Part shown: piece after piece, positions 42,130 through 50,137 of the stretch
How positions within the stretch are numbered: the first letter of the stretch is position 1
Layout of the letters: every line of letters begins with the position of its first letter
NCBI RefSeq assembly: GCF_005222705.1
Contig: NZ_STGF01000013.1
Coordinates: forward strand, 1-64,000
Direction of reading: 5' to 3'
Source of the DNA: Paenibacillus sp. SY21-1
Lineage (GTDB): Bacteria > Bacillota > Bacilli > Paenibacillales > Paenibacillaceae
DNA: 64,000 nt
The notes under the pieces: model-generated
Databases searched by the model: none
What the model saw: only the letters and a program-made list of their open reading frames with translations
What the model was told of the DNA's origin: nothing
Program-made: the position numbers and the translations under genes

Positions 42130-42723
42130 TTATTGGTACTGACGAGCAAGCAAATCGACATGGGCTGCATGAGTGCCTTCGCCGATCGCGTTGAATTTCC
42201 ATTCGCCGTTATGGCGGTACAGCTCCCCAACGATTAGCGCGGTTTTGCCGGCGTAGTTGTCGGTCAAATTAAAGCGGATAAGCTCTTGGTCGTTAACCGG
42301 GTTAACGATACGGATATAAGCGGATTTGATCATGCCGAAATCCTGCTTTCTCGATTCGCATTCATAGATGTTCACGACGCACAAAATACGGTGGATGCCA
42401 GCCGGCACCTGGTTCAGCTGGACGTTGATTTGCTCGTCGTCCCCGTCGCCTTCGCCCGTAATATTGTCGCCGCTGTGCACGACGGAATTGCAGCCGCTCT
42501 GTTTGTTATAGAAACAGACCAGATTGCGCTCGCCGCCCAGCTTGCCGTTTGCATCAAGCAGCAGAGCCGAAGCGTCGCAGTCAACGTTCGCCGCCTTCTT
42601 GAATCCGAAGAAGCCGCCCTTCGTTTCAGCCGGGTCCCAGCCGAGTCCTACCACAACGCGGGTAAGGCCCGCATTGCCCTTCGTTAGATCAACCTTCTGG
42701 CCTTTTACAAGAGAAATTCCCAT
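42130..42723 (-). CDS. TerD-family protein, TerZ-like (first gene of the Ter operon)
   Basis: The 197-residue protein is a divergent TerD-family member. It begins MGISLVKGQKVDLTKGNAGL, has an insertion before the acidic strand (TKGGFFGFKKAANVDCDASA) typical of TerZ-like proteins, and keeps the calcium loop GDNITGEGDGDDEQ. The C-terminus ends in HVDLLARQYQ rather than the usual GGLA..YG. The start is the ATG at 42723, about ten bases after AGGGGGTG; an in-frame codon 12 bases upstream precedes a weaker context. It is directly downstream of a predicted ECF promoter and so heads the operon. Confidence 0.9.
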   Translation of the reverse strand: MGISLVKGQKVDLTKGNAGLTRVVVGLGWDPAETKGGFFGFKKAANVDCDASALLLDANGKLGGERNLVCFYNKQSGCNSVVHSGDNITGEGDGDDEQINVQLNQVPAGIHRILCVVNIYECESRKQDFGMIKSAYIRIVNPVNDQELIRFNLTDNYAGKTALIVGELYRHNGEWKFNAIGEGTHAAHVDLLARQYQ

Positions 42724-42769
42724 TTTCAGTTGCACCCCCTTTCGCTAGGGTCGTTTACCCATAACAAGC

Positions 42770-42796
42770 TATACGCCTGTCAGGCAACGGGGTTCC
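42770..42796 (-). promoter_or_regulatory. Predicted ECF (sigma-W/M-type) promoter of the Ter operon
   Basis: On the minus strand TGGAAC (42792-42797) is followed after 16 bp by CGTATA (42770-42775), close to the TGAAAC-N16-CGTA consensus. It lies 47 bases upstream of the first start codon. The Bacillus subtilis yceCDEFGHI operon is likewise under envelope-stress sigma factors. Confidence 0.7.
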
Positions 42797-42989
42797 AAAA
42801 AAATAGTAAAACTGCTCTGTTTTTTTAGTTTAGAAGTATGAAGTGGCTTCTTTTCCATTTTAGCTCATTCGCTGCTCCGAATTCAAATGCGCGAAATAAA
42901 ATTAGGAGAAATGGCTAAAAAAGACTGGAAATAACTGCCCATTCGCGAGATAATTACAGAGAGTAAATTTTTCGGCTTGGGGTGGTTGT

Positions 42990-43088
42990 ATGGAGTTTAT
43001 TAAAAAGAATAAAACCGGCCTCATATTCGGCGTACTGCTTGTCATTAATGCTATTTTTTTGCTCATGCTGCTGCTGTCGCAAGACTAG
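42990..43088 (+). CDS. Small single-pass membrane protein, 32 aa
   Basis: The frame starts MEFIKKNKTGLIFGVLLVIN and continues as one hydrophobic helix ending LLLSQD, with basic residues at the N-terminus to place it in the cytosol. GGGGTGG precedes the ATG by five bases, and a strong terminator follows within 35 bases. It is divergent from the Ter operon, 190 bp from its promoter. Small single-helix proteins near stress operons often modulate a larger membrane partner, but no role can be assigned. Confidence 0.7.
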   Translation: MEFIKKNKTGLIFGVLLVINAIFLLMLLLSQD

Positions 43089-43368
43089 AGCTTTCTCTTA
43101 TATCGCCATCTGCCTGCAAGGGCATCCAGCGTGTCTGGATGGCCTTTTTTTGTGGGAAAATCCCTTTTAAGGTTTCGATACCCGCATGCTCAAACAAATA
43201 GGCAATCATGCCCTGCGAGGCTTGTGTAGTGTAGCCTTTGCCTCTATGATCCTTGGAAACGGCATACATGATTTCACGGTTTGGCGGCGGCAATTCGTCC
43301 TTGATTCCCGAGCAGCACCAGCCGATAAATTCACCTGTTTCTTTCAAAACAATGGCCTTATTGTCCAT
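43063..43368 (-). pseudogene. Truncated GNAT acetyltransferase
   Basis: The frame matches the middle of a GNAT acetyltransferase: VLKETGEFIGWC, EIMYAVSKDHRGKGYTTQAS (the acetyl-CoA loop) and GMIAYLFEHAGIETLKGI. It lacks the N-terminal strand and the last conserved part (normally about 60 residues). From about 43160 it runs antisense through the terminator and end of the small membrane protein gene, which explains the loss of homology. A good AAGGAG site precedes the ATG at 43368, so a short protein could be made, but it is probably inactive. Confidence 0.65.
43119..43151 (+). terminator. Terminator after the small membrane protein gene
   Basis: A CATCCAG/CTGGATG stem extended by GGG/GCC is followed by seven T residues. 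Confidence 0.85.
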
Positions 43369-43481
43369 TGCGCTTCTCCTTCATCCCGAACAGTACTCAC
43401 TATCTTAACTCTTCTAAGAAATATCAGGTTGGCGCTAAACGGCTATAATCATTTTTATCTCCCTTATCCAATCCAGCACGT

Positions 43482-43513
43482 AAAAAAGCAAGCGCATGTT
43501 GCGCTTGCTTTTT
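43482..43513 (-). terminator. Bidirectional terminator after the TraB-like gene
   Basis: AAAAAGCAAGCGCA pairs with TGCGCTTGCTTTTT around a two- to four-base loop; T runs flank both sides. Confidence 0.88.
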
Positions 43514-43523
43514 GGCAGCCTGA

Positions 43524-44762
43524 CTATTCTCTTGTTACGGTATAGCCTTCCTTCTCAAGCAGAGGAACAAGACCATGCTCGCCGAGCATGTGCGCTGCGC
43601 CTACGACGATAAAATACGTTTTGCCTTCTTCATTGTCGAGGTAACCCTTAATTTTCTCCACCATATCGATGTTGCGGTCCACCAGCAAGGCCTTGTACAT
43701 TTCTTCATTTTCCGCTGTCGCTTTGATCAGCTCCAGCAGTTGCTCTTCGCTGCCCGTTTTCCACATATCCGATAGGGGCTGAATAGCTGTAACTTCGGCT
43801 TTGTAGTTTTCAATAGAACCCTTCAGCATCTGCTCTTGAAGCTCGTCCGAGAAACCGGCAAACATTTCAAGCTGCATTTGAATCGATTCCAGCTCAATAA
43901 TTTCCTTGTTGTTAACCGCGGCATTTTGAAGGAAGAACAGGTCGATGCCGCTTCCGGCAGTAAAACCTTGCCGCTGCGAAGCTATGCCGTCCAGGCCGGT
44001 CGAAACGTTCCACGCCATAAATGGATCAAAGGCGTTCGCAGGCAGTTCCAGCTCCTTCAGAATTTCTTGAACACTGGCATAGGTTTCAGGCGATACATGA
44101 TCTTTGAGCGTTGTGCCGTCGGAGTAGGATACCAGCTTCTCAAGCTCCTTCTGCATCGCCGGATCAACGGGTTTCGAAATATCCGCCTCTACGCCAAGAT
44201 AGTCGGACGACTTGTAAGCGTCGATAATTTCTTTGCGGAGCGGATACATGTCCGTGCCTGCAATGTGGATTGAACCAAGCAGATAAACGGTATTTCCGTT
44301 TTTCTCTGTTTTCCACATAAAGCCTTTGCTTGCGTCTCTAGTCTCAAGGGCAACCGTTTGGTTCGCCTTGCTCCATGCCACATGATAGCCTGCTGCTTCG
44401 CTAATGAAGCGCAGCGGCGCATAGGCCGTCCCGTCAATCGATTTCGGAGCGACCGGGAGCGTTTCTTCTTTGTCATTAATGTAGGCCGTTGTGTTGTCTA
44501 GCTGAAGCGAGAGAACAAGACCGGCTTTCTGCGCGATTACCGCCTTATTCTCGGGGTCCCATTGTACGATAAAATCCAGCTGCTCCAACAGCAGCTTGGC
44601 CGGCACCAGCGTCGTGCCGTTCTCGACGATCGGCTCATTGCCGCCGAGATTGATCGTTTCCTTGTCCAGCGACACGGAAATCGGCTGCGGCGCCGCTTGC
44701 ACAGCTGTTACGAACGTAAATAAAAGGGCAAAAGATACTACGAGTGATGCAAGCTTCTTCAT
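43524..44762 (-). CDS. Secreted TraB/GumN-family protein with N-terminal copper-amine-oxidase-like domain
   Basis: The 412-residue protein has a signal peptide (about 1-24, ending VQA), a copper-amine-oxidase N-terminal-like beta domain (about 30-140: IVENGTTLVPAKLLLEQL, AYAPLRFISEAAGYHVAW) common in Paenibacillus surface proteins, and a C-terminal TraB/GumN (TiKi-type) metalloprotease-like domain with VYLLGSIHIAGTDMYPL at its start and FIVVGAAHMLGEHGLVPLL at its end. The GSIH and GAAH motifs bear the metal-binding histidines. It likely acts on extracellular peptides or lipids. The ATG at 44762 follows AAAGGAG. A possible ECF promoter lies upstream. Confidence 0.85.
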   Translation of the reverse strand: MKKLASLVVSFALLFTFVTAVQAAPQPISVSLDKETINLGGNEPIVENGTTLVPAKLLLEQLDFIVQWDPENKAVIAQKAGLVLSLQLDNTTAYINDKEETLPVAPKSIDGTAYAPLRFISEAAGYHVAWSKANQTVALETRDASKGFMWKTEKNGNTVYLLGSIHIAGTDMYPLRKEIIDAYKSSDYLGVEADISKPVDPAMQKELEKLVSYSDGTTLKDHVSPETYASVQEILKELELPANAFDPFMAWNVSTGLDGIASQRQGFTAGSGIDLFFLQNAAVNNKEIIELESIQMQLEMFAGFSDELQEQMLKGSIENYKAEVTAIQPLSDMWKTGSEEQLLELIKATAENEEMYKALLVDRNIDMVEKIKGYLDNEEGKTYFIVVGAAHMLGEHGLVPLLEKEGYTVTRE

Positions 44763-44811
44763 GAACAAATTCTCTCCTTTGGTCAAATTTACCTTAGCAA
44801 ACTTTATGTAG

Positions 44812-44838
44812 TACGGTGCACTTGGGCATTACGTTTCA
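44812..44838 (-). promoter_or_regulatory. Candidate ECF promoter of the TraB-like gene
   Basis: On the minus strand TGAAAC (44833-44838) is followed after 17 bp by CGTA (44812-44815). This resembles sigma-M/W promoters with one base extra in the spacer. Confidence 0.5.
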
Positions 44839-45001
44839 AATTATACCTCCCCCTGCCGCGCAAAATCCATTTCGGAAAATACGAGTCCCGATTGCGTCCA
44901 CTCCTAGCAGGCTCATTCCCTTTAATCCCCAACCCGGGGCTAGGGCCTTTCCTCTGCCAATATGATAAAATAAGCGAATATCCCATGTGAAGGAGCCAGC
45001 T

Positions 45002-45640
45002 ATGATTGAGCGCAATCGCATCACCCCGCCCCCATTGCCAATGCCGTCTGGCGCAGCTGTAAGCGTACGACGCAAACGCAATCGCGTTTTGCTGTTTATC
45101 ATTTTGGCATTGAGCGCTACTGCGCTGTGGACGGGAATTTGGAAGATAGAGCAGCTTGTACCCGATGCGGAATGGTTTCCGGAGGAAGCCGCTCCTGCTC
45201 CGCCGCTTATCACCGGTCTTCATCCCATCGTGCTTGACAAACAAAATGAGCTGATTGCGGAGGCAGCCGCTCTGGGCATCACGATTCTTATTACGGACGG
45301 CTTCCGCTCTATCGAGGAGCAGGACCGCATATACGCGCAAGGGCGCACCGCTCCGGGCTCCATCGTAACTCAGGCCAAAGGAGGAAGCTCCTACCACAAC
45401 TATGGACTGGCCATCGATTTTGCGCTGCGTACGAAATCAGGCGATGTCATCTGGGACATGGAGCACGATGGCAACGGCAACGGCAAAGCCGACTGGATGG
45501 AGGTTGTCGAGGCTGCCAAAAAGCTTGGCTTCACATGGGGCGGCGACTGGGAAGGGTTTCCGGATTATCCGCATCTGCAGATGGATTTCGGCTATTCGCT
45601 TCGCAAGCTCAGAAGCGGCCATTATCCTCCGCTCGAATAG
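45002..45640 (+). CDS. Membrane-anchored VanY-type D-Ala-D-Ala carboxypeptidase
   Basis: The 212-residue protein has a cytosolic N-terminus, one membrane helix (about 29-46), and an outside M15B peptidase domain with zinc ligands H132 and D139 (SSYHNYGLAIDF) and H191 (DYPHLQMDF). GFTWGGDW is the usual C-terminal feature. It should trim D-alanine from peptidoglycan peptides. The ATG at 45002 follows AAGGAG; a GTG at 44987 in the same frame overlaps no site. It is divergent from the TraB-like gene and is followed by a MITE-like element. Confidence 0.9.
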   Translation: MIERNRITPPPLPMPSGAAVSVRRKRNRVLLFIILALSATALWTGIWKIEQLVPDAEWFPEEAAPAPPLITGLHPIVLDKQNELIAEAAALGITILITDGFRSIEEQDRIYAQGRTAPGSIVTQAKGGSSYHNYGLAIDFALRTKSGDVIWDMEHDGNGNGKADWMEVVEAAKKLGFTWGGDWEGFPDYPHLQMDFGYSLRKLRSGHYPPLE

Positions 45641-45657
45641 AGAAAGCGCAAATTAAC

Positions 45658-45822
45658 TAGGGCGTGTCCGAGAACGCTGAGGACAGTACATTTTGCCGAA
45701 TTTTCGTTCCATTCAAGGCGCGTTTGTGAAGGTGTACCGGGGGTACATCAAGCAAACGGAACGAAGCAGGGGGCGAAAAGGCGGTGTAAGGTGCCTCTGA
45801 ACGGGTTTTCAGACACGCCCTA
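45658..45822. mobile_element. MITE-like 165-bp palindromic element
   Basis: The ends are perfect 11-bp inverted repeats: TAGGGCGTGTC (45658-45668) and GACACGCCCTA (45812-45822). The interior is imperfectly self-complementary and folds around GTACCGGGGGTAC, so the whole element can form one long hairpin. It carries no frame for a transposase. AAC flanks both sides and may be a short target duplication. Confidence 0.75.
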
Positions 45823-45842
45823 AACTCAGCACTTATGTTTGC

Positions 45843-45889
45843 AAAAAAAGCGTATCGGGAGCTCTTAAGCTGCCACGATACGCTTTTTT
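45843..45889. terminator. Bidirectional terminator (LLM oxidoreductase side)
   Basis: AAAGCGTATCG pairs with CGATACGCTTT, with A/T runs on both sides. Confidence 0.85.
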
Positions 45890-45892
45890 GCT

Positions 45893-46909
45893 CTACAGAT
45901 TCGCTACTATTTCATAGGAGCGAAGCCGGGCTTTATGCTCATAAATATGGGCGGCCACCATGATCTCATCCGCGCCGGTCGCCTCGATATAAGCATTCAG
46001 CTTTGCTTTGACCGTCTCCGGACCGCCGACGATCGAGGAGCCCAGCTGCTGCTCGAGAGCCGCCTTCTCCTGCGGTGTCCAGAGACCGCTCATATCCTTG
46101 ACGGGAGCAGGCAGAGGCCCTCGCGTATTGCGGATGAACGACAGAAACAACTGCTGCATCGAGGTTGCCAAATACGCCGCCTCATCATCCGTATCCGCAG
46201 CTACCACATTGACCGCGACCATGCCGTGCGGCTTATCCAGCACCTCGGATGGCTTGAAATTGTTGCGATACAAATTCATGGCCGGCACGGTGAAATTCGG
46301 CGAAAAATGGCCCGCAAATGCAAAGGGCAAGCCTAGCTCGGCGGCAAGCATCGCGCTGAAATCGCTGGACCCGAGCAGCCAGATCGGAATATCCAGCCCT
46401 TCTCCTGGAATGGCTCGCACCGCCATACCGGCCTCGGAGCGCGTCGGATCAAGAAACGCCCGCAGCTCGGCAAGCTGCTCGGGAAAATCATGTCCCCCCG
46501 TGCGACGACTGCCGCGCAGAGCCGCTGCTGTGAGCCCGTCAGTGCCCGGGGCGCGGCCCAGACCAAGATCGATGCGGCCGGGAAACAACGATTCGAGCGT
46601 GCCAAACTGCTCGGCTATGACAAGCGGGGCGTGATTAGGCAGCATGATGCCGCCGGAGCCCACACGAATTTTGGAGGTAGCCGCCGCTACGTGGCCGATG
46701 ACGACGGAGGTTGCCGAGCTTGCAATGCTTGGCGCATTGTGATGCTCGGCCAGCCAATAACGATGATACCCCCAATCCTCTGCATGCCTGGCCAAGTCTG
46801 CCGTATTGAGCAGCGATTCGCGAATCGTGCCGCCCTCTATAACAGGAGATACATCCAGCACCGAAAACGGAATTTGAAATGAGTTATGCTTAGCGGGAGT
46901 AGAAGTCAT
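45893..46909 (-). CDS. LLM-class flavin-dependent oxidoreductase
   Basis: The 338-residue cytosolic flavoprotein belongs to the luciferase-like monooxygenase superfamily, in the group with VSPVIEGG, WLAEHHNAPSIASSATSV, VGSGGIMLPNHAPLVIAEQFG and IDLGLGRAPGTDGLT (a YceB/LuxA-like subset). Its substrate is unknown. The start is the ATG at 46909 behind AGGTG. It follows the Rrf2 regulator in the same direction, and an inverted repeat upstream matches one in front of the regulator. Confidence 0.92.
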   Translation of the reverse strand: MTSTPAKHNSFQIPFSVLDVSPVIEGGTIRESLLNTADLARHAEDWGYHRYWLAEHHNAPSIASSATSVVIGHVAAATSKIRVGSGGIMLPNHAPLVIAEQFGTLESLFPGRIDLGLGRAPGTDGLTAAALRGSRRTGGHDFPEQLAELRAFLDPTRSEAGMAVRAIPGEGLDIPIWLLGSSDFSAMLAAELGLPFAFAGHFSPNFTVPAMNLYRNNFKPSEVLDKPHGMVAVNVVAADTDDEAAYLATSMQQLFLSFIRNTRGPLPAPVKDMSGLWTPQEKAALEQQLGSSIVGGPETVKAKLNAYIEATGADEIMVAAHIYEHKARLRSYEIVANL

Positions 46910-46940
46910 AATCGTCACCTGTTTCTCTTGAATTTTACTA

Positions 46941-46963
46941 ACTGTATAGATAATTAATACATA
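46941..46963. promoter_or_regulatory. Putative Rrf2 operator, copy 2 (LLM oxidoreductase)
   Basis: ACTGTA (46941-46946), 11 bp, TACATA (46958-46963). It has the same left arm and the same spacing as the repeat at 47490-47512, with two differences in the right arm. Confidence 0.55.
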
Positions 46964-47018
46964 TAAATCGGCAAAAGAAGCCGGTCGCCCCAAAGGAGTA
47001 CAGCCGTCTTTTGCCGGA

Positions 47019-47462
47019 TTATGCCTGCTTGTCCTTGCATTTCTGCTGGCATTGCCTGATTTTGTCCAGTACCGTCTGCAGCGTATTCTGCTTTAAGTAG
47101 GCTTCGTAATGCTGCTCCGCCTCATAGAAGAAGTAATCCATCACGTTCTGGATATTGGCGGAAACAAGGCAGGCTTCATCCGGGTTGCCTGAGCTCCAAT
47201 GCGGCTTCAGCGTGCCTCCGCACAATGCCCGATAGATTTCGGCAAGCGTTACCCGCTCCGGCTCGCAGTTCAGAATGTATCCGCCTCCGATGCCTTCCTT
47301 TGTGGTGACGTAGCCGTTCTTTTTCAGTATGCTCATAATTTTGCGGATTCTTGTGGGGTTGGTATCCACATTGCGCGCGATCGTCTCGCTGCTGGCCATA
47401 TGCTCCGGCAAATAAGCCAGCAATACAAGGCTGTGCACCGCAACAGTGAACTCGCTATTCAT
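47019..47462 (-). CDS. Rrf2-family transcriptional regulator
   Basis: The 147-residue protein has the Rrf2 winged helix (about 1-80: VAVHSLVLLAYLPEHMASSETIARNVDTNP, KNGYVTTKEGIGGGYILN) and a C-terminal segment with cysteines (LCGG, ACLV, CQQKC). The usual C-x5-C-x6-C iron-sulfur motif is not present, so it may sense thiol oxidation instead. The ATG at 47462 follows GGGAGGTG. It precedes the LLM oxidoreductase gene, and inverted repeats at both promoters suggest it controls itself and that gene. Confidence 0.9.
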   Translation of the reverse strand: MNSEFTVAVHSLVLLAYLPEHMASSETIARNVDTNPTRIRKIMSILKKNGYVTTKEGIGGGYILNCEPERVTLAEIYRALCGGTLKPHWSSGNPDEACLVSANIQNVMDYFFYEAEQHYEAYLKQNTLQTVLDKIRQCQQKCKDKQA

Positions 47463-47489
47463 CCCAGACACCTCCCTCTTAGGATGGAT

Positions 47490-47512
47490 ACTGTAATCAT
47501 ATTTCATACAGT
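47490..47512. promoter_or_regulatory. Putative Rrf2 operator, copy 1 (autoregulation)
   Basis: ACTGTA (47490-47495), 11 bp, TACAGT (47507-47512): a perfect inverted repeat 28 bases upstream of the Rrf2 gene's start. Confidence 0.6.
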
Positions 47513-47569
47513 TAATAATGTCAAATCAGGTTGACTTCCTTCTGCGCTGTGCTTGCCATCTATTTTACC

Positions 47570-48280
47570 TTACATCTGTCCTCTTTGGGAAAAAAGTTGA
47601 ACCGCTATTCCGTCTAATATTCGGTGGAGCCAAGCAATCGACTGCCTGCTGCGCTCCGCTTCGCCGCGAATCCGCTCGGCCGATTGTATATAAGGCCCAT
47701 CAACCAGCTCATTCGACCAGTTTGCCAGCATTTGCTCCAAGCAGACCGGAGTCGTCTCAAGGTGAAACTGGAGACCCAGCAGGCGCTCGCCGAAAGCGAA
47801 GGCCTGTACGCCGCAAGCCTCGGAGCGCGCAAGCAGCCTTGCCCCCTCAGGAAGCGCAAACGTATCGCCGTGCCACTGAAAGGAGACAAATTGCCCTGGC
47901 ATTCCTTCAAAGCAGGGGTGGCCTTCAGACGTGCGCTCCACCGCATGCCAACCAATTTCTTTATGCGCATTGCGGTATACAGGGCTGCCTAGAAGCTCAG
48001 CCAGCATCTGGGCGCCAAAGCAAATGCCAAGCACAAACTTCCCTGTGTCCATCGCCTGACGAACCAGCCGCTTCTCCTCGCGCAGCCATGGATAACCGCT
48101 CTCTTCATACACACTCATCGGACCGCCGCAGATCACAAGCAAATCGAAATCGTTTAGAGAAGGCAGCGCCGCTCCTTCCGCAACGTCGTACATCGTAAGC
48201 TGATGCCCCTCATTGTGCGCCCACGACGCAAACGCATAGTTGTCATCAAAGGCATAATGCCGCAAAGCCGCAATTCTCAT
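47570..48280 (-). CDS. Class-I glutamine amidotransferase-like protein
   Basis: This 236-residue cytosolic protein is a GMP-synthase-like GATase1 domain. The catalytic triad is visible as Cys87 (GICFGAQML), His173 and Glu175 (LQFHLETT). The oxyanion region VICGGPMSVYE fits. The family hydrolyses glutamine or gamma-glutamyl compounds; no synthetase partner is encoded nearby. The ATG at 48280 follows TGGAGG. It is divergent from the LURP-one gene. Confidence 0.88.
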   Translation of the reverse strand: MRIAALRHYAFDDNYAFASWAHNEGHQLTMYDVAEGAALPSLNDFDLLVICGGPMSVYEESGYPWLREEKRLVRQAMDTGKFVLGICFGAQMLAELLGSPVYRNAHKEIGWHAVERTSEGHPCFEGMPGQFVSFQWHGDTFALPEGARLLARSEACGVQAFAFGERLLGLQFHLETTPVCLEQMLANWSNELVDGPYIQSAERIRGEAERSRQSIAWLHRILDGIAVQLFSQRGQM

Positions 48281-48481
48281 GATCCATTCCTCCACACGCT
48301 TCATGCTCTTTTTGAAACCATTATAATCCCGTTATTCAGTATAAAAAATATTGTTATACCGAATATCGGGAAAAATGAAAGTTTTTCACCACCGATCCGT
48401 GCAATTCAGCAAACACTTCGAAACGTTGCATGCAACAATGCGTATCCATTATTAACACTCTGTCAGGAAAGGCGGTGCGCG

Positions 48482-48982
48482 ATGGAGCTTTATTTCAAGG
48501 ACAATTTCTTCAGCGCAGGAACGACTTTAATTACGGATGACGAGGGAAAGCCTGCAGGCAGCATTGATTTGCAAAGCATGTTAACCGCAACTCTGACTGT
48601 ATACGGCCCGGATTCCGCTCCGCGTTATACAGGAAAATTCCCGTTTTTCTCAAGAAGATGGGAAATTTCGGACGCCAAAGGCTTAATCGTCGGAGCGCTT
48701 CGCAGTAAATTCACTTTATTCAGCAAACGTTTTGAGTATCAGGCCCGGGGCCGGGGCGTTTTTTTCATCGAGTCCCCAGCCTTCTCCTATTCCTATGCCA
48801 TCACCGACACAGCCGGCCGCGAAATTGCATCCTTCGAGAAAACCAGCCGTTTCCTGCAAGCCGGAGCTTTCGCTCTGACCAATCATTCCGATACGCTGGA
48901 AAGCTATGAGCTGATTGCCGTCATTATGGGCGTGCACAGCATCCACAAGGCAGCTGGCAATGCCGGCGCGGGAGCTACCTAG
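48482..48982 (+). CDS. LURP-one-related / scramblase-fold protein
   Basis: The 166-residue protein has the pattern of LURP-one proteins: short strands with ELYFKDNFFSAGTTLITDDE, then FFSRRWEISDAKGLIVGALRSK, FTLFSKRFEYQARGRG and a final helix (LIAVIMGVHSIHKAA) that may touch the membrane. The fold is related to Tubby and phospholipid scramblase. The bacterial role is not settled. The ATG at 48482 follows AGGAAAGGCGG at a longish distance. Confidence 0.75.
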   Translation: MELYFKDNFFSAGTTLITDDEGKPAGSIDLQSMLTATLTVYGPDSAPRYTGKFPFFSRRWEISDAKGLIVGALRSKFTLFSKRFEYQARGRGVFFIESPAFSYSYAITDTAGREIASFEKTSRFLQAGAFALTNHSDTLESYELIAVIMGVHSIHKAAGNAGAGAT

Positions 48983-49107
48983 AGGCTGACTTTCATGGCT
49001 GGATTATAGGTATGCTGGGCGTCCACTAGACCTCTACCCGTAACGATGCGGGAGCTGACCGGAAAGGCTAGACGCCGGCGTTTCGCGGCTAGTCGCTCCG
49101 ACAGCGT

Positions 49108-49878
49108 TCAACGCTGCAGCTTAAAGCGATAACCAAGCTCGTTCGAAATTCGCTCGGCGTATCTTTTCACAAGCATGCCCATTCCCTCGATCTTATCGGG
49201 CGAGAATCGCAGCGTGGGCCCCGCTACATTCAAGGAGCCGATTACCATGTTGTCATAAGAAAAAATAGGGGCTCCGATTCCCGTCGTGCCTTCCGTCGCT
49301 TCTCCCTCAGTCACGGCGTATCCGCGCTCCTTGATCCGCTCCAGTTCTTCCTCGATATATGCCCGCGTAAGCGGCTTCAATGAGGGAACCTGGCTCCAAT
49401 CCGTATCGTCCAGCAGAATTTCCCTCGTCCTGCGGGGCAAATAAGCCATAATAACGCGATTTGAAGCACCGATAAACAGAGGAAGCTTGAGTCCGATCGG
49501 CTCCGATATTTTCAGTATTTGCGGAGAATCGACGGAATCGATATAGACGCCCTCCGCGTTTTCACGCGTCGCCAGATAGACGGTCTCCTTCGTTTTGTGC
49601 GAAAGCTCCTCCATAAAGGGCCTGGCAACCGTTCTAAGCATAAGGCTGTCCCACATTAAAAAGCCGTATTTCATGATGGACAACCCCAGCTTGTACTTTC
49701 TTGTTTTGACATTCTGCGACACAAAGCCGTGCTCGACGAGAGATGCCAATATCCGGTGAACGCTTTGAATCGGCATATCCAGCTCGCGGCTTATTTCCGT
49801 TACGCTCATTTCCTTTTCTGTCCCTTGCGGAAGCAGCAAGTCCAGTATATGAATCGCCTTTGAAATGACACCTGCCAT
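49108..49878 (-). CDS. IclR-family transcriptional regulator
   Basis: The 256-residue protein has an N-terminal winged helix (about 1-65: ISKAIHILDLLL, VTEISRELDMPIQSVHRILASL) and the IclR effector domain (YLATRENAEGVYIDSVDS, IGLKLPLFIGASNRVIMAYL, GTTGIGAPIFSYDNMVIGSL). Such regulators usually control sugar-acid or aromatic catabolism. The ATG at 49878 follows AGAGGAGGAG; the frame extends upstream without a better start. No target gene stands next to it. Confidence 0.92.
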   Translation of the reverse strand: MAGVISKAIHILDLLLPQGTEKEMSVTEISRELDMPIQSVHRILASLVEHGFVSQNVKTRKYKLGLSIMKYGFLMWDSLMLRTVARPFMEELSHKTKETVYLATRENAEGVYIDSVDSPQILKISEPIGLKLPLFIGASNRVIMAYLPRRTREILLDDTDWSQVPSLKPLTRAYIEEELERIKERGYAVTEGEATEGTTGIGAPIFSYDNMVIGSLNVAGPTLRFSPDKIEGMGMLVKRYAERISNELGYRFKLQR

Positions 49879-50137
49879 GTCTCTCCTCCTCTTCGCTGGC
49901 GCCTGGCGCCCTTTAGAAGTCGTTAGTTGTCCTAGTATTTTCTCATACGGAGTGCCCTTCCACAATCGCTGTGGCTTGCCCTGAACCCTCTATGAGGGAA
50001 TTTGTCGCCCTCTGTCCGGAGCGTGTAAGAGCGCGCTCTGAGCGTCTGTAGCTGACTTTTGATCGTGTACCTGTTAAAAGAAACGATCCCAACAATCAAT
50101 CTATCCTTTTTTGGGCCCATCGATGAGCTGGATTTTC
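49879..50137. other. Gene-free region
   Basis: No convincing gene is seen between the IclR gene and the terminator at 50138. Short frames lack ribosome-binding sites. Confidence 0.4.
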
